Assembly: GCA_001563885.1 (NCBI GenBank)
Contig: LKMM01000160.1
Location: forward strand, 1 to 6,286
Direction of reading: 5' to 3'
Length of the DNA stretch: 6,286 nt
Source: Natrialbaceae archaeon B1-Br10_E2g27
Lineage (GTDB): Archaea > Halobacteriota > Halobacteria > Halobacteriales > Natrialbaceae
Positions 1-4,783 of the stretch are shown here, piece by piece. Each line of letters starts with the position of its first letter. The stretch's first letter is position 1. The notes beneath the pieces are model-generated. The model ran no database searches. It was not told the origin of the DNA and saw only the letters and a list, made by a program, of their open reading frames with translations. The position numbers were made by a program, and so were the translations under genes.

Positions 1-786
1 ACGGGGGCGACACTCGGCATCGTCGCGGGAATTGGCGTTGCGACGCTGTCGGCGGCCCTGCTTGGGTACTTCATGTTCTACGGCGGCGTCCGAGACGTCT
101 ACGTGACGATCATTACCCTGGTCGTCGCACTGGTTTTGCATACGTTCCTCGGGCAGACCGCCGGCAGCGAGTGGGCCATCGGTGAGGCTGCGCTTGGCGG
201 ATTCAACGGCATGGTCGGTGTTCCGGATCTCGCGATCGGTATCGGCGAGACCGGCATCGAGTTCGGCGGCGCGATGCACTACTACCTCACGCTCGTCGTA
301 TTGATCCTGACCGTGCTGGGTCTGCGTGCGCTCGTCAACAGCCAATTTGGCTACGCGATGGTTGCCACTCGAGAGGACGAAGCCCGAACCGAGATGTTCG
401 GCTACGATACGACGTTCATCCAGTTTGTGACGTTTACGATCGGCGGAGCAATCGCCGGTGCAAGCGGCGTCCTCTTTGTCACCTGGGGTAACTACATCGA
501 TCCAAGCGAGTTCGCGATCACCGCTGCGGCGATGCCCGTCATCTGGGCGAGTATTGGCGGCCGTGAATCGATCCTCGGAACGATGGCCGCGGCGATTGCC
601 ATCCAGTGGATTCAACTCCAGCTTACCGGCGAATGGGCGCTCGTCATCGTCGGTTCGTTGCTTATCGTGGTCATCCTCGCGATGCCCGATGGTATCGCGC
701 CAAGAATTGGCGACGTGCCAGATGCAATCCGTCAGTACCGCCAGCCGGCGGAGACCCCCGCGGCGGCCGAGGAGGTGAGTGACTGA
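1..786 (+). CDS. Branched-chain amino acid/urea-type ABC transporter permease, UrtC/LivM-like (5' end missing)
   Basis: This is an inner-membrane permease subunit of a HAAT-type ABC importer. The frame is open from base 1 with no stop, so the gene begins before the window; 261 residues are visible. The first internal ATG (base 73) lies inside a membrane segment and is not a credible start. Counting from base 1, hydrophobic segments lie at about residues 4-25, 33-51, 94-112, 139-160, 176-207 and 211-228. The cytoplasmic loop at 115-136 (FGYAMVATREDEAR..GYD) matches the ATPase-contacting region of LivM/UrtC. IDPSEF (166-171) and WASIGGRES (182-190) resemble UrtC more than LivM. The stop overlaps the next gene's ATG by one base (TGATG), so it is cotranscribed with the two ATPases downstream. 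Assignment as a LivM/UrtC family permease is firm; urea or a short-chain amide as substrate is inferred from the ATPase partners and not shown by this protein. Confidence 0.9.
   Translation, partial: TGATLGIVAGIGVATLSAALLGYFMFYGGVRDVYVTIITLVVALVLHTFLGQTAGSEWAIGEAALGGFNGMVGVPDLAIGIGETGIEFGGAMHYYLTLVVLILTVLGLRALVNSQFGYAMVATREDEARTEMFGYDTTFIQFVTFTIGGAIAGASGVLFVTWGNYIDPSEFAITAAAMPVIWASIGGRESILGTMAAAIAIQWIQLQLTGEWALVIVGSLLIVVILAMPDGIAPRIGDVPDAIRQYRQPAETPAAAEEVSD
771..778 (+). promoter_or_regulatory. Strong Shine-Dalgarno site for the UrtD-like gene
   Basis: GGAGGTGA inside the end of the permease gene is complementary over eight bases to the archaeal 16S rRNA 3' tail. It ends seven bases before the ATG at 786. 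It fixes the start of the UrtD-like ATPase and suggests independent re-initiation within the operon, as opposed to simple stop-start coupling. The next gene in the operon has only a weaker GGTGA at 1551-1555, six bases before its ATG. Confidence 0.75.
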
Positions 787-1565
787 TGAGTACGAGTGAC
801 CCAACGGTCAAAGAGAGTCCAGCCGTCGCCGAAACCGGCGTCGGGACGGAGACGATCTTACAGACCAGAGCACTCCGCAAGGACTTCGGCGGCCTCACGG
901 CGACCAACGACGTCGATTTCGGCATCGATGAGGGTGAACTCCGCTGTCTGATCGGACCCAACGGGGCCGGCAAGAGTACGTTCGTAAACCAGCTTATCGG
1001 CCGTCTCGAGCCGACTGCCGGGACGATCTACTACGACGGCATGGACATCACCGAGATGCCCTCTCACGAACGCGTCAGAAAGGGAATCAGCATCAAATTC
1101 CAGGTTCCGAGCCTCTATCAAAATCTGAGCGTCCGCGAGAACCTACGGATTCCGTTACAGACCGTCGTCGACCCCTCGGCGTTCGACCAGCGAGTTGATG
1201 AACTCTTAGAGCGATTCCACCTCGAGGGAACTGGCGATGAGACGGCCTCGAGTCTCTCACACGGCCAACAACAGCGCCTTGAGATTGCCATGGCGATGAG
1301 CCTAGAGCCCAAGCTGATGCTGTTAGACGAGCCGGTTGCGGGGCTGTCCGTCGAAGAAACCGCCGAAATCGCCGAACTGTTGCGGACGATCCGAGACGAA
1401 GACGACGTTGCGTTCATCGTCATCGAACACGATATCGACTTCGTCGAGAGCATCGCCGACCGGGTGACGGTTCTCCACCAGGGGGAGATCTTCACCGAAG
1501 GATCGATCGAGGACGTTCGAAACGATCCAGCGGTCAAACGAATCTACCTGGGTGAAGAACAATGA
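786..1565 (+). CDS. urtD: ABC transporter ATP-binding protein, UrtD-like (LivG family)
   Basis: This cytoplasmic ATPase of 259 residues powers the importer whose permease lies upstream. Visible motifs are Walker A GPNGAGKST (57-65), Q-loop Gln106 in KFQVP, signature LSHGQ (157-161), Walker B LMLLDE (177-182, catalytic Glu182) and H-loop His215 in VIEHD. The phrases GELRCLIGPNGAGKS, IKFQVPSLY, LSHGQQQRLEI and DEPVAGLSVEET match the urea-transporter UrtD subgroup more closely than amino acid LivG proteins. About 25 residues before the ABC domain (MSTSDPTVKE and on) are a low-complexity N-terminal tail. The start at 786 is supported by GGAGGTGA seven bases upstream. The stop overlaps the next ATG by four bases (ATGA), so the two ATPases are translationally coupled and probably form a heterodimer. 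The ABC ATPase call is secure. UrtD versus LivG, and so urea or short-chain amides as substrate, is moderately sure. Confidence 0.9.
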   Translation: MSTSDPTVKESPAVAETGVGTETILQTRALRKDFGGLTATNDVDFGIDEGELRCLIGPNGAGKSTFVNQLIGRLEPTAGTIYYDGMDITEMPSHERVRKGISIKFQVPSLYQNLSVRENLRIPLQTVVDPSAFDQRVDELLERFHLEGTGDETASSLSHGQQQRLEIAMAMSLEPKLMLLDEPVAGLSVEETAEIAELLRTIRDEDDVAFIVIEHDIDFVESIADRVTVLHQGEIFTEGSIEDVRNDPAVKRIYLGEEQ

Positions 1566-2356
1566 TACTCGAAACGGAACACCTCGATGTCGCCTACGGC
1601 AGCACGCAGATCCTCCGGGACGTCAACATTGGCGTCGACGAGGGCGAAATCGTCGGCATCATGGGAAAAAACGGCGTCGGCAAGACGACCCTCGTGAAAG
1701 CCATCTTGGGGCTGCTCGAGGCTGCTGACGGTCGAATCACGTTCAAGGGTGAGGTCGTTGCCGATGCAACCCCCGAAGCGGTCGAGCGAAACAGACCATC
1801 CGGTCTCAAAAGTCGGCTCAACGTGGCCTTAGGCGGCACGCAAACGGCTGGGACGTGGGTCAGTGCCGACGAGCGCGTCCGCCGCGGGATGGGCTACATT
1901 CCACAGGGCCGAGACGTCTTCCCCGACCTCACCGTCCGCGAAAACCTCCGGATGGGCGAGTCGATCAACGATGACAACGAGGAGTTGCTCTACGACAACG
2001 TCTATGAGTACTTCCCAATTCTCGAAGAACGAAGCAACCAGAAAGCCGGAACGATGAGTGGCGGCCAACAACAGATGCTGGCGATCGGTCGTGCCCTCGT
2101 CGGCAACCCCGACTTGCTCTTGCTTGATGAACCCTCCGAGGGCGTCCAGCCGTCGATCGTCCAGGACATCACCCGGGATCTCAAACGGGTCAACGAGGAA
2201 CTCGGCACGACGATTCTATTCGTCGAGCAGAACCTTCACGTCGTCCAAAATCTCTCCGAGCGCTGCTATGCCATCGACAAAGGCACCATCGTCGATGAAC
2301 TCGTCGGAGAGCAACTCCAGTCGCGGGACGCTGTCACAGAGTATCTGGCAGTCTAA
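1562..2356 (+). CDS. urtE: ABC transporter ATP-binding protein, UrtE-like (LivF family)
   Basis: This is the second cytoplasmic ATPase of the importer, 264 residues, starting inside the stop of the UrtD-like gene. Motifs are Walker A GKNGVGKT (35-42), Q-loop Gln115 in IPQGRDVFP, signature MSGGQQQ (165-171) and Walker B LLLLDE (185-190). The usual H-loop His is replaced by Gln in LFVEQN (219-224), which is normal for LivF/UrtE proteins. IMGKNGVGKTTLVKAILGLL, YIPQGRDVFPDLTV and EGVQPSIVQDI are typical of UrtE. An extra stretch at about residues 69-101, rich in Arg, Gly and Thr, lies between the first beta-sheet region and ERVRRGMGY, where most family members have a short loop. That explains a length some 30 residues above the usual 230-235. 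It is the last gene of the operon; the next gene is convergent, 32 bases away. Function is secure as an ABC ATPase; substrate assignment is inferred. Confidence 0.9.
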   Translation: MILETEHLDVAYGSTQILRDVNIGVDEGEIVGIMGKNGVGKTTLVKAILGLLEAADGRITFKGEVVADATPEAVERNRPSGLKSRLNVALGGTQTAGTWVSADERVRRGMGYIPQGRDVFPDLTVRENLRMGESINDDNEELLYDNVYEYFPILEERSNQKAGTMSGGQQQMLAIGRALVGNPDLLLLDEPSEGVQPSIVQDITRDLKRVNEELGTTILFVEQNLHVVQNLSERCYAIDKGTIVDELVGEQLQSRDAVTEYLAV

Positions 2357-2370
2357 TCCCTCGACCGTCC

Positions 2371-2384
2371 GATTTTATCGTTTG
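2371..2384 (+). terminator. Possible T-rich archaeal terminator after the transporter operon
   Basis: The 32-base gap between the stop of the UrtE-like gene and the convergent HTH-CBS gene contains two short T runs, GATTTTATCGTTTG, with no hairpin. Archaeal RNA polymerase terminates at T tracts in the coding strand, so this is a plausible but weak terminator. Confidence 0.3.
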
Positions 2385-2388
2385 CCGG

Positions 2389-2928
2389 CTACGAGAGTCG
2401 AGCAGCAACATCGGCTTCCGTGATGATCCCGACCGTCTCGCCGGCTTCGGTGATCATCACCGCCTTATAATGCTCGAGTAAGTTGCTAATCTCGTCTAAG
2501 CTCGCATCTTTCGAGACTGTTGGAAAACTCTCGCCCATGTGGGTTTCGACGGCCTCATCACGCGCTTGCGAATCGAGGTGGACGAGGTCGGTCTGACTAA
2601 TCGAGCCGACCGGAACACCATCCTGGATAACCGCAAGCTGGGAGTATGCTTCCTGTTCCATCTTCTGGGCTGCGGCGCTGACCGGTTCCTCCGGTGTGAC
2701 GCTCACGACGGCTTCGTTCATCAGGTCCTTCGCGCGAACGACGTCACTCTCTGCCTTTTCGAGGGCGTTGACGATCCGGCGCAACGTCGACAGTCGTGGA
2801 TCGACGTCCCCGCCTTCGATCCGTGCGATCAACGGCTGGGAGACGTCGGCTCTGTCGGCCAGTTCACTCTGGGTCAACCCCAACTCGGTACGGCGCTGGC
2901 GGAGATCCGCTGGCGTCGGCAGTTCCAT
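2389..2928 (-). CDS. XRE-type helix-turn-helix protein with two CBS domains (probable ligand-sensing regulator)
   Basis: This 179-residue cytoplasmic protein is probably a transcription regulator that senses an adenine nucleotide or related ligand. Residues 6-60 form a Cro/C1-type HTH (LRQRRTELGLTQSELADRADVSQPLIARIEGG), with LTQSELA as the first helix of the motif and SQPLIARIE as the recognition helix. Two CBS motifs follow at about 68-117 and 130-178. Each ends in the conserved turn that often contacts a nucleotide, VGSISQTDL (107-115) and VGIITEADV (166-174). The start is set by the HTH domain and by a TATA-like element about 27 bases upstream, implying a leaderless mRNA. A perfect inverted repeat sits in that promoter. 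The DUF555 gene lies 87 bases upstream on the same strand, but this gene appears to have its own promoter. Such HTH-CBS proteins are common in archaea; target genes and ligand are unknown. Confidence 0.9.
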   Translation of the reverse strand: MELPTPADLRQRRTELGLTQSELADRADVSQPLIARIEGGDVDPRLSTLRRIVNALEKAESDVVRAKDLMNEAVVSVTPEEPVSAAAQKMEQEAYSQLAVIQDGVPVGSISQTDLVHLDSQARDEAVETHMGESFPTVSKDASLDEISNLLEHYKAVMITEAGETVGIITEADVAARLS

Positions 2929-2936
2929 ACACCTAC

Positions 2937-2951
2937 ATAACCACGGGTTAT
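2937..2951. promoter_or_regulatory. Perfect palindrome, candidate operator of the HTH-CBS gene
   Basis: ATAACC-ACG-GGTTAT is a perfect inverted repeat with six-base arms and a three-base spacer. It starts nine bases upstream of the HTH-CBS start codon and overlaps the downstream edge of that gene's TATA-like element. A dimeric Cro/C1-type HTH protein bound here would block the basal factors or the polymerase, so negative autoregulation is the simple reading. The symmetry is seen directly; the binding protein is inferred. Confidence 0.55.
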
Positions 2952-2960
2952 CAAAAGTAT
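2949..2960 (-). promoter_or_regulatory. TATA-like promoter element of the HTH-CBS gene
   Basis: On the minus strand this reads ATACTTTTGATA, centred about 27 bases before the ATG at 2928. That spacing puts transcription start at or next to the start codon, the leaderless arrangement common in haloarchaea. The match to the TTTATA-type consensus is imperfect. Confidence 0.5.
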
Positions 2961-3015
2961 GTTGGGTGAAAGCGGATACCGTAAGTGTCCCAGCGCTCGA
3001 GTGGTGGCCGCGTGA

Positions 3016-3366
3016 TCACTCTTCAGGACGTTCCATAATCTCGACGACCGACAGTGGCACATCCCGAAGCGCCCCGCCGACCTCACTTTTGGCGATTCTG
3101 GAGGCGTGTTCTTCACTATCGGCGTTGTAGACGTCCATCTCGAGGGCCAACCCCACGAGGGCAGTTTCGGCTGCGATAAACGCCGAGTCGAACGGTTCGC
3201 CACAAGCCGGACACGCGGTTGCACCAACTTCGACTTCGACGTAGTCCATATCCTGGTTGTTGAGGCGTTTGCCGGCCTCGCTGACGGCGACGCCGATTGC
3301 ATCGTCGATCGAATCGACGTCACGGACGAGCCACGCGGCTTCCATGCCGACGAGATAGTTGCTCAT
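3016..3366 (-). CDS. DUF555 / UPF0212 family protein, function unknown
   Basis: This 116-residue soluble protein is recognised as the archaeal UPF0212 (DUF555) family by its start MSNYLVGMEAAWLVRDV, the block DAIGVAVSEAGKRLN, and DYVEVEVGA followed by CPACGEPFDSAF. The single CPxC pair (Cys52, Cys55) looks like half of a zinc knuckle, so metal binding would need a dimer or other ligands. No catalytic role is known to me. I chose the ATG at 3366 because family similarity begins exactly there. An in-frame ATG at 3411 would add 15 Arg/Pro-rich residues that do not resemble the family. Neither start has a good Shine-Dalgarno site, and no TATA box lies at leaderless distance from 3366. A weak TTATG element near 3491-3500 could give a leader of about 100 bases. 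The HTH-CBS gene follows on the same strand. Confidence 0.85.
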   Translation of the reverse strand: MSNYLVGMEAAWLVRDVDSIDDAIGVAVSEAGKRLNNQDMDYVEVEVGATACPACGEPFDSAFIAAETALVGLALEMDVYNADSEEHASRIAKSEVGGALRDVPLSVVEIMERPEE

Positions 3367-3613
3367 ACGTGGTGGTCGGTCCGGGGGGTTTCCTGCTTTG
3401 CGGTTCGTCATCGCTTCGGGCTCCCAGTCTCAAACACGACAGACCGTCTCACACCGCGGGCAAGACGCGCACGTCAGGCCGATAATGCTCATAAGTTACG
3501 AGAATTGCGCACATCGATTCCAGTCATGATAGCTGGATCCCGAGTGCAGTCCATCCCAGGTTGTCCCAGAGGAAACTCCAGTTGAATCGCCAGACGGCGG
3601 TGACCTGTTAAAC

Positions 3614-3635
3614 CATGTATTAATAATTATACATG
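3614..3635. repeat. AT-rich inverted repeat upstream of the small membrane-protein promoter
   Basis: CATGTAT and ATACATG form seven-base perfect arms around an eight-base AT-only spacer. Outside them AACC (3611-3614) and GGTT (3640-3643) are also complementary, though offset. The right arm ends 17 bases before the TATA box at 3653, the usual place for an archaeal activator site. The site also has TATA-like character on both strands, so it could instead be a divergent promoter. Confidence 0.5.
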
Positions 3636-3652
3636 CCCTGGTTCGACAAGAC

Positions 3653-3660
3653 TTATATAC
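3653..3660 (+). promoter_or_regulatory. TATA box of the 57-residue membrane protein gene
   Basis: TTATATAC, preceded by the purine-containing GACAAGAC in the BRE position, is centred about 33 bases before the ATG at 3690. This predicts a very short leader of roughly 5-10 bases. It is one of the clearest archaeal core promoters in the window. Confidence 0.65.
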
Positions 3661-3689
3661 TCCCTACGACTCGGCTCGCTTGAACGTCG

Positions 3690-3863
3690 ATGATAACCCG
3701 CGTGTACCACGCGACGCTGTTCGCACTGTACCAGCTTTGTATCGTGATCGGTATCGTTGCGATGCCGCTTGCGATCACCGCCCGTCAAGCTGGGATTACG
3801 CTCCCGATCCACCGCCTTCTCGCAAACGTCGAGAACGCCTACGAAGCGAGCCAGCCACAGTAG
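3690..3863 (+). CDS. Small single-span membrane protein (57 residues), function unknown
   Basis: The frame encodes MITRVYHATLFALYQLCIVI and on to QPQ at residue 57. Residues 8-31 form one strongly hydrophobic span (ALYQLCIVIGIVAMPLAI), preceded by Arg4 and His7 and followed by Arg32, Arg42 and a mildly acidic tail (NVENAYEAS). Evidence for a real gene is the TATA box 33 bases ahead, haloarchaeal-style codon use (GTC, ATC, GCG, third-position G/C), a coherent membrane-protein pattern and a stop just before the next promoter region. The frame differs from that of psmB, whose upstream open frame overlaps it as a shadow. It lies 125 bases before psmB on the same strand, but psmB has its own TATA box. 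I have an impression that similar short proteins occur in other haloarchaea, but cannot name a family. Function is unknown. Confidence 0.7.
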   Translation: MITRVYHATLFALYQLCIVIGIVAMPLAITARQAGITLPIHRLLANVENAYEASQPQ

Positions 3864-3907
3864 ATACCGAATCGTTTTCGATCGCTCCCATCTGCCTCAA
3901 GCCGCTG

Positions 3908-3930
3908 GCTTTTCGGCCGCTCGAAAAAGC
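3908..3930 (+). terminator. Imperfect hairpin between the small gene and psmB
   Basis: GCTTTTCG and CGAAAAAGC pair around a six-base GCCGCT loop with one bulged A. The site lies 45 bases after the small gene's stop and 27 bases before the psmB TATA box. It has no T run after the stem, so it is not a classic terminator; it may insulate the two units or process the RNA. The pairing is seen directly and the role is guessed. Confidence 0.3.
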
Positions 3931-3956
3931 GGAACCGAACGTAGTGAACGCCGGTC

Positions 3957-3964
3957 TTTTATAC
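3957..3964 (+). promoter_or_regulatory. TATA box of psmB
   Basis: TTTTATAC is centred about 28 bases before the ATG at 3989. Transcription would begin at or within a few bases of the start codon, and no Shine-Dalgarno site is present (CTTCCGTCA precedes ATG). This supports the 3989 start and a leaderless psmB mRNA. Confidence 0.7.
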
Positions 3965-3988
3965 CGTTCCGGTCGTAAGCTTCCGTCA

Positions 3989-4720
3989 ATGCGTACACCG
4001 CATCATAACTCGGAGTTCTCCCGGACGGTCGATCAGTTGGCCGACGATTCGAACCCTTACGAGCCGGAAGTTGGGGCGTTGCCACGCAGCGATCTTTCGG
4101 CGGCCGACCTCGACAACGTAAACAAGACAGGGACGACGACAATCGGCATTACGACCGCGGATGGCGTCGTCATCGCGACGGACATGCGTGCCAGCCTCGG
4201 TGGCCGGTTCGTCTCGAACAAAAACGTCCAGAAAGTCGAACAGATCCACCCGACTGGCGCACTGACGATGGTCGGCAGCGTCGGCGGCGCACAGTCGTTT
4301 ATCTCGAGTCTGCGCGCGGAGGTCAACCTGTATGAATCCCGCCGTGGCGAGGATATGAGCATCGACGCGCTTGCAACGCTTGCGGGCAACTTCGCCCGTG
4401 GTGGCCCGTTCTTTGCTATCCACCCCATCCTTGGTGGCGTCGACGACGACGGCAGCCACGTCTACAGTATCGATCCTGCCGGCGGTGTGATGAAAGACGA
4501 CTACACCGTCACCGGCAGCGGGATGCAACTGGCCTACGGCCACTTAGAACAGGCCTACGAAGACGACCTCTCGAACGACGAGGCGACGACCATCGCCGCC
4601 CGTGGCATCAAATCCGCCGCCGAGCGTGACACCGGCTCCGGTAACGGTGTTTTCCTCTGTGAGATTACCGAGGATGGCGTCGACATCCACGGCCATCACG
4701 ACTTCGAAGAAGTAATCTAA
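3989..4720 (+). CDS. psmB: Proteasome beta subunit precursor
   Basis: This 243-residue protein is the catalytic beta subunit of the archaeal 20S proteasome, the N-terminal threonine protease that degrades unfolded proteins fed by PAN/Cdc48-type ATPases. Residues 1-48 are the autocatalytically removed propeptide, beginning MRTPHHNSEF as in other haloarchaeal beta subunits. Cleavage is expected at Gly48-Thr49 in NKTGTTTIGI, exposing the nucleophile Thr49. Asp65 (mature Asp17) and Lys82 (mature 34, one later than the usual 33) complete the active site. Further family blocks are IHPTGALTMVGSVGGAQSFI (87-106), FFAIHPILGGVDDDG (141-155), SIDPAGG (160-166), and the SGSGMQ-like site VTGSGMQLAYG (174-184). 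The length equals that of the Haloferax protein. The frame stays open upstream to 3680, but the propeptide homology and TATA box at 3957-3964 fix the start at 3989. Alpha subunits are not in this window. Confidence 0.97.
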   Translation: MRTPHHNSEFSRTVDQLADDSNPYEPEVGALPRSDLSAADLDNVNKTGTTTIGITTADGVVIATDMRASLGGRFVSNKNVQKVEQIHPTGALTMVGSVGGAQSFISSLRAEVNLYESRRGEDMSIDALATLAGNFARGGPFFAIHPILGGVDDDGSHVYSIDPAGGVMKDDYTVTGSGMQLAYGHLEQAYEDDLSNDEATTIAARGIKSAAERDTGSGNGVFLCEITEDGVDIHGHHDFEEVI

Positions 4721-4769
4721 CGCTCGAGGCTGTTCGAACACTACCCGGATAACCTGATACACACGCATC

Positions 4770-4780
4770 GTCAAAAACAG
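4770..4780 (-). terminator. Possible T-tract terminator of the oxidoreductase gene
   Basis: On the minus strand CTGTTTTTGAC lies four bases after the oxidoreductase stop, within the 63-base convergent gap to psmB. A run of five Ts is a plausible archaeal terminator. No comparable T run serves psmB on the plus strand in this gap. Confidence 0.35.
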
Positions 4781-4783
4781 TCG

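Larger units (their letters stand above)
3367..3689. other. Intergenic region between DUF555 and the small membrane-protein gene
   Basis: These 323 bases hold no confident gene. The left part (3367-3500) must contain the divergent promoter and leader of DUF555, but shows only weak TATA-like candidates. A 20-codon minus-strand reading frame with four cysteines lies at 3430-3492 and is treated as a finding. The middle (3500-3610) shows nothing I can interpret beyond a short CGCC/GGCG hairpin near 3587-3598. The right part carries an AT-rich inverted repeat (3614-3635) and the TATA box of the 57-residue gene (3653-3660). Confidence 0.6.

Noticed and set aside
2539..2940. 133-codon plus-strand frame opposite the HTH-CBS gene
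   Set aside because: It is the complement of a clear HTH plus CBS coding sequence; no independent signals.
3367..3411. 15-residue extension of DUF555 from the ATG at 3411
   Set aside because: The extra Arg/Pro-rich residues are not family-like, and homology starts at the methionine at 3366. It cannot be wholly excluded because neither start has a good ribosome site.
3106..3585. 159-codon plus-strand frame opposite DUF555
   Set aside because: It is antisense to a recognised gene, has no promoter or ribosome site and no family-like composition; it is a by-product of G/C-rich codons.
3636..3650. GGTTCGA, resembling a tRNA T-loop
   Set aside because: No acceptor, anticodon or D-arm pairing could be found around it; it lies just upstream of a TATA box.
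3680..3988. N-terminal extension of psmB by 103 residues from the ATG at 3680
   Set aside because: Haloarchaeal PsmB propeptides begin at MRTP, as here at 3989. A TATA box sits 28 bases before 3989, and the extension overlaps a better small gene in another frame.
3986..4543. 185-codon minus-strand frame opposite psmB
   Set aside because: It is a shadow of psmB; its composition follows from the complementary strand.
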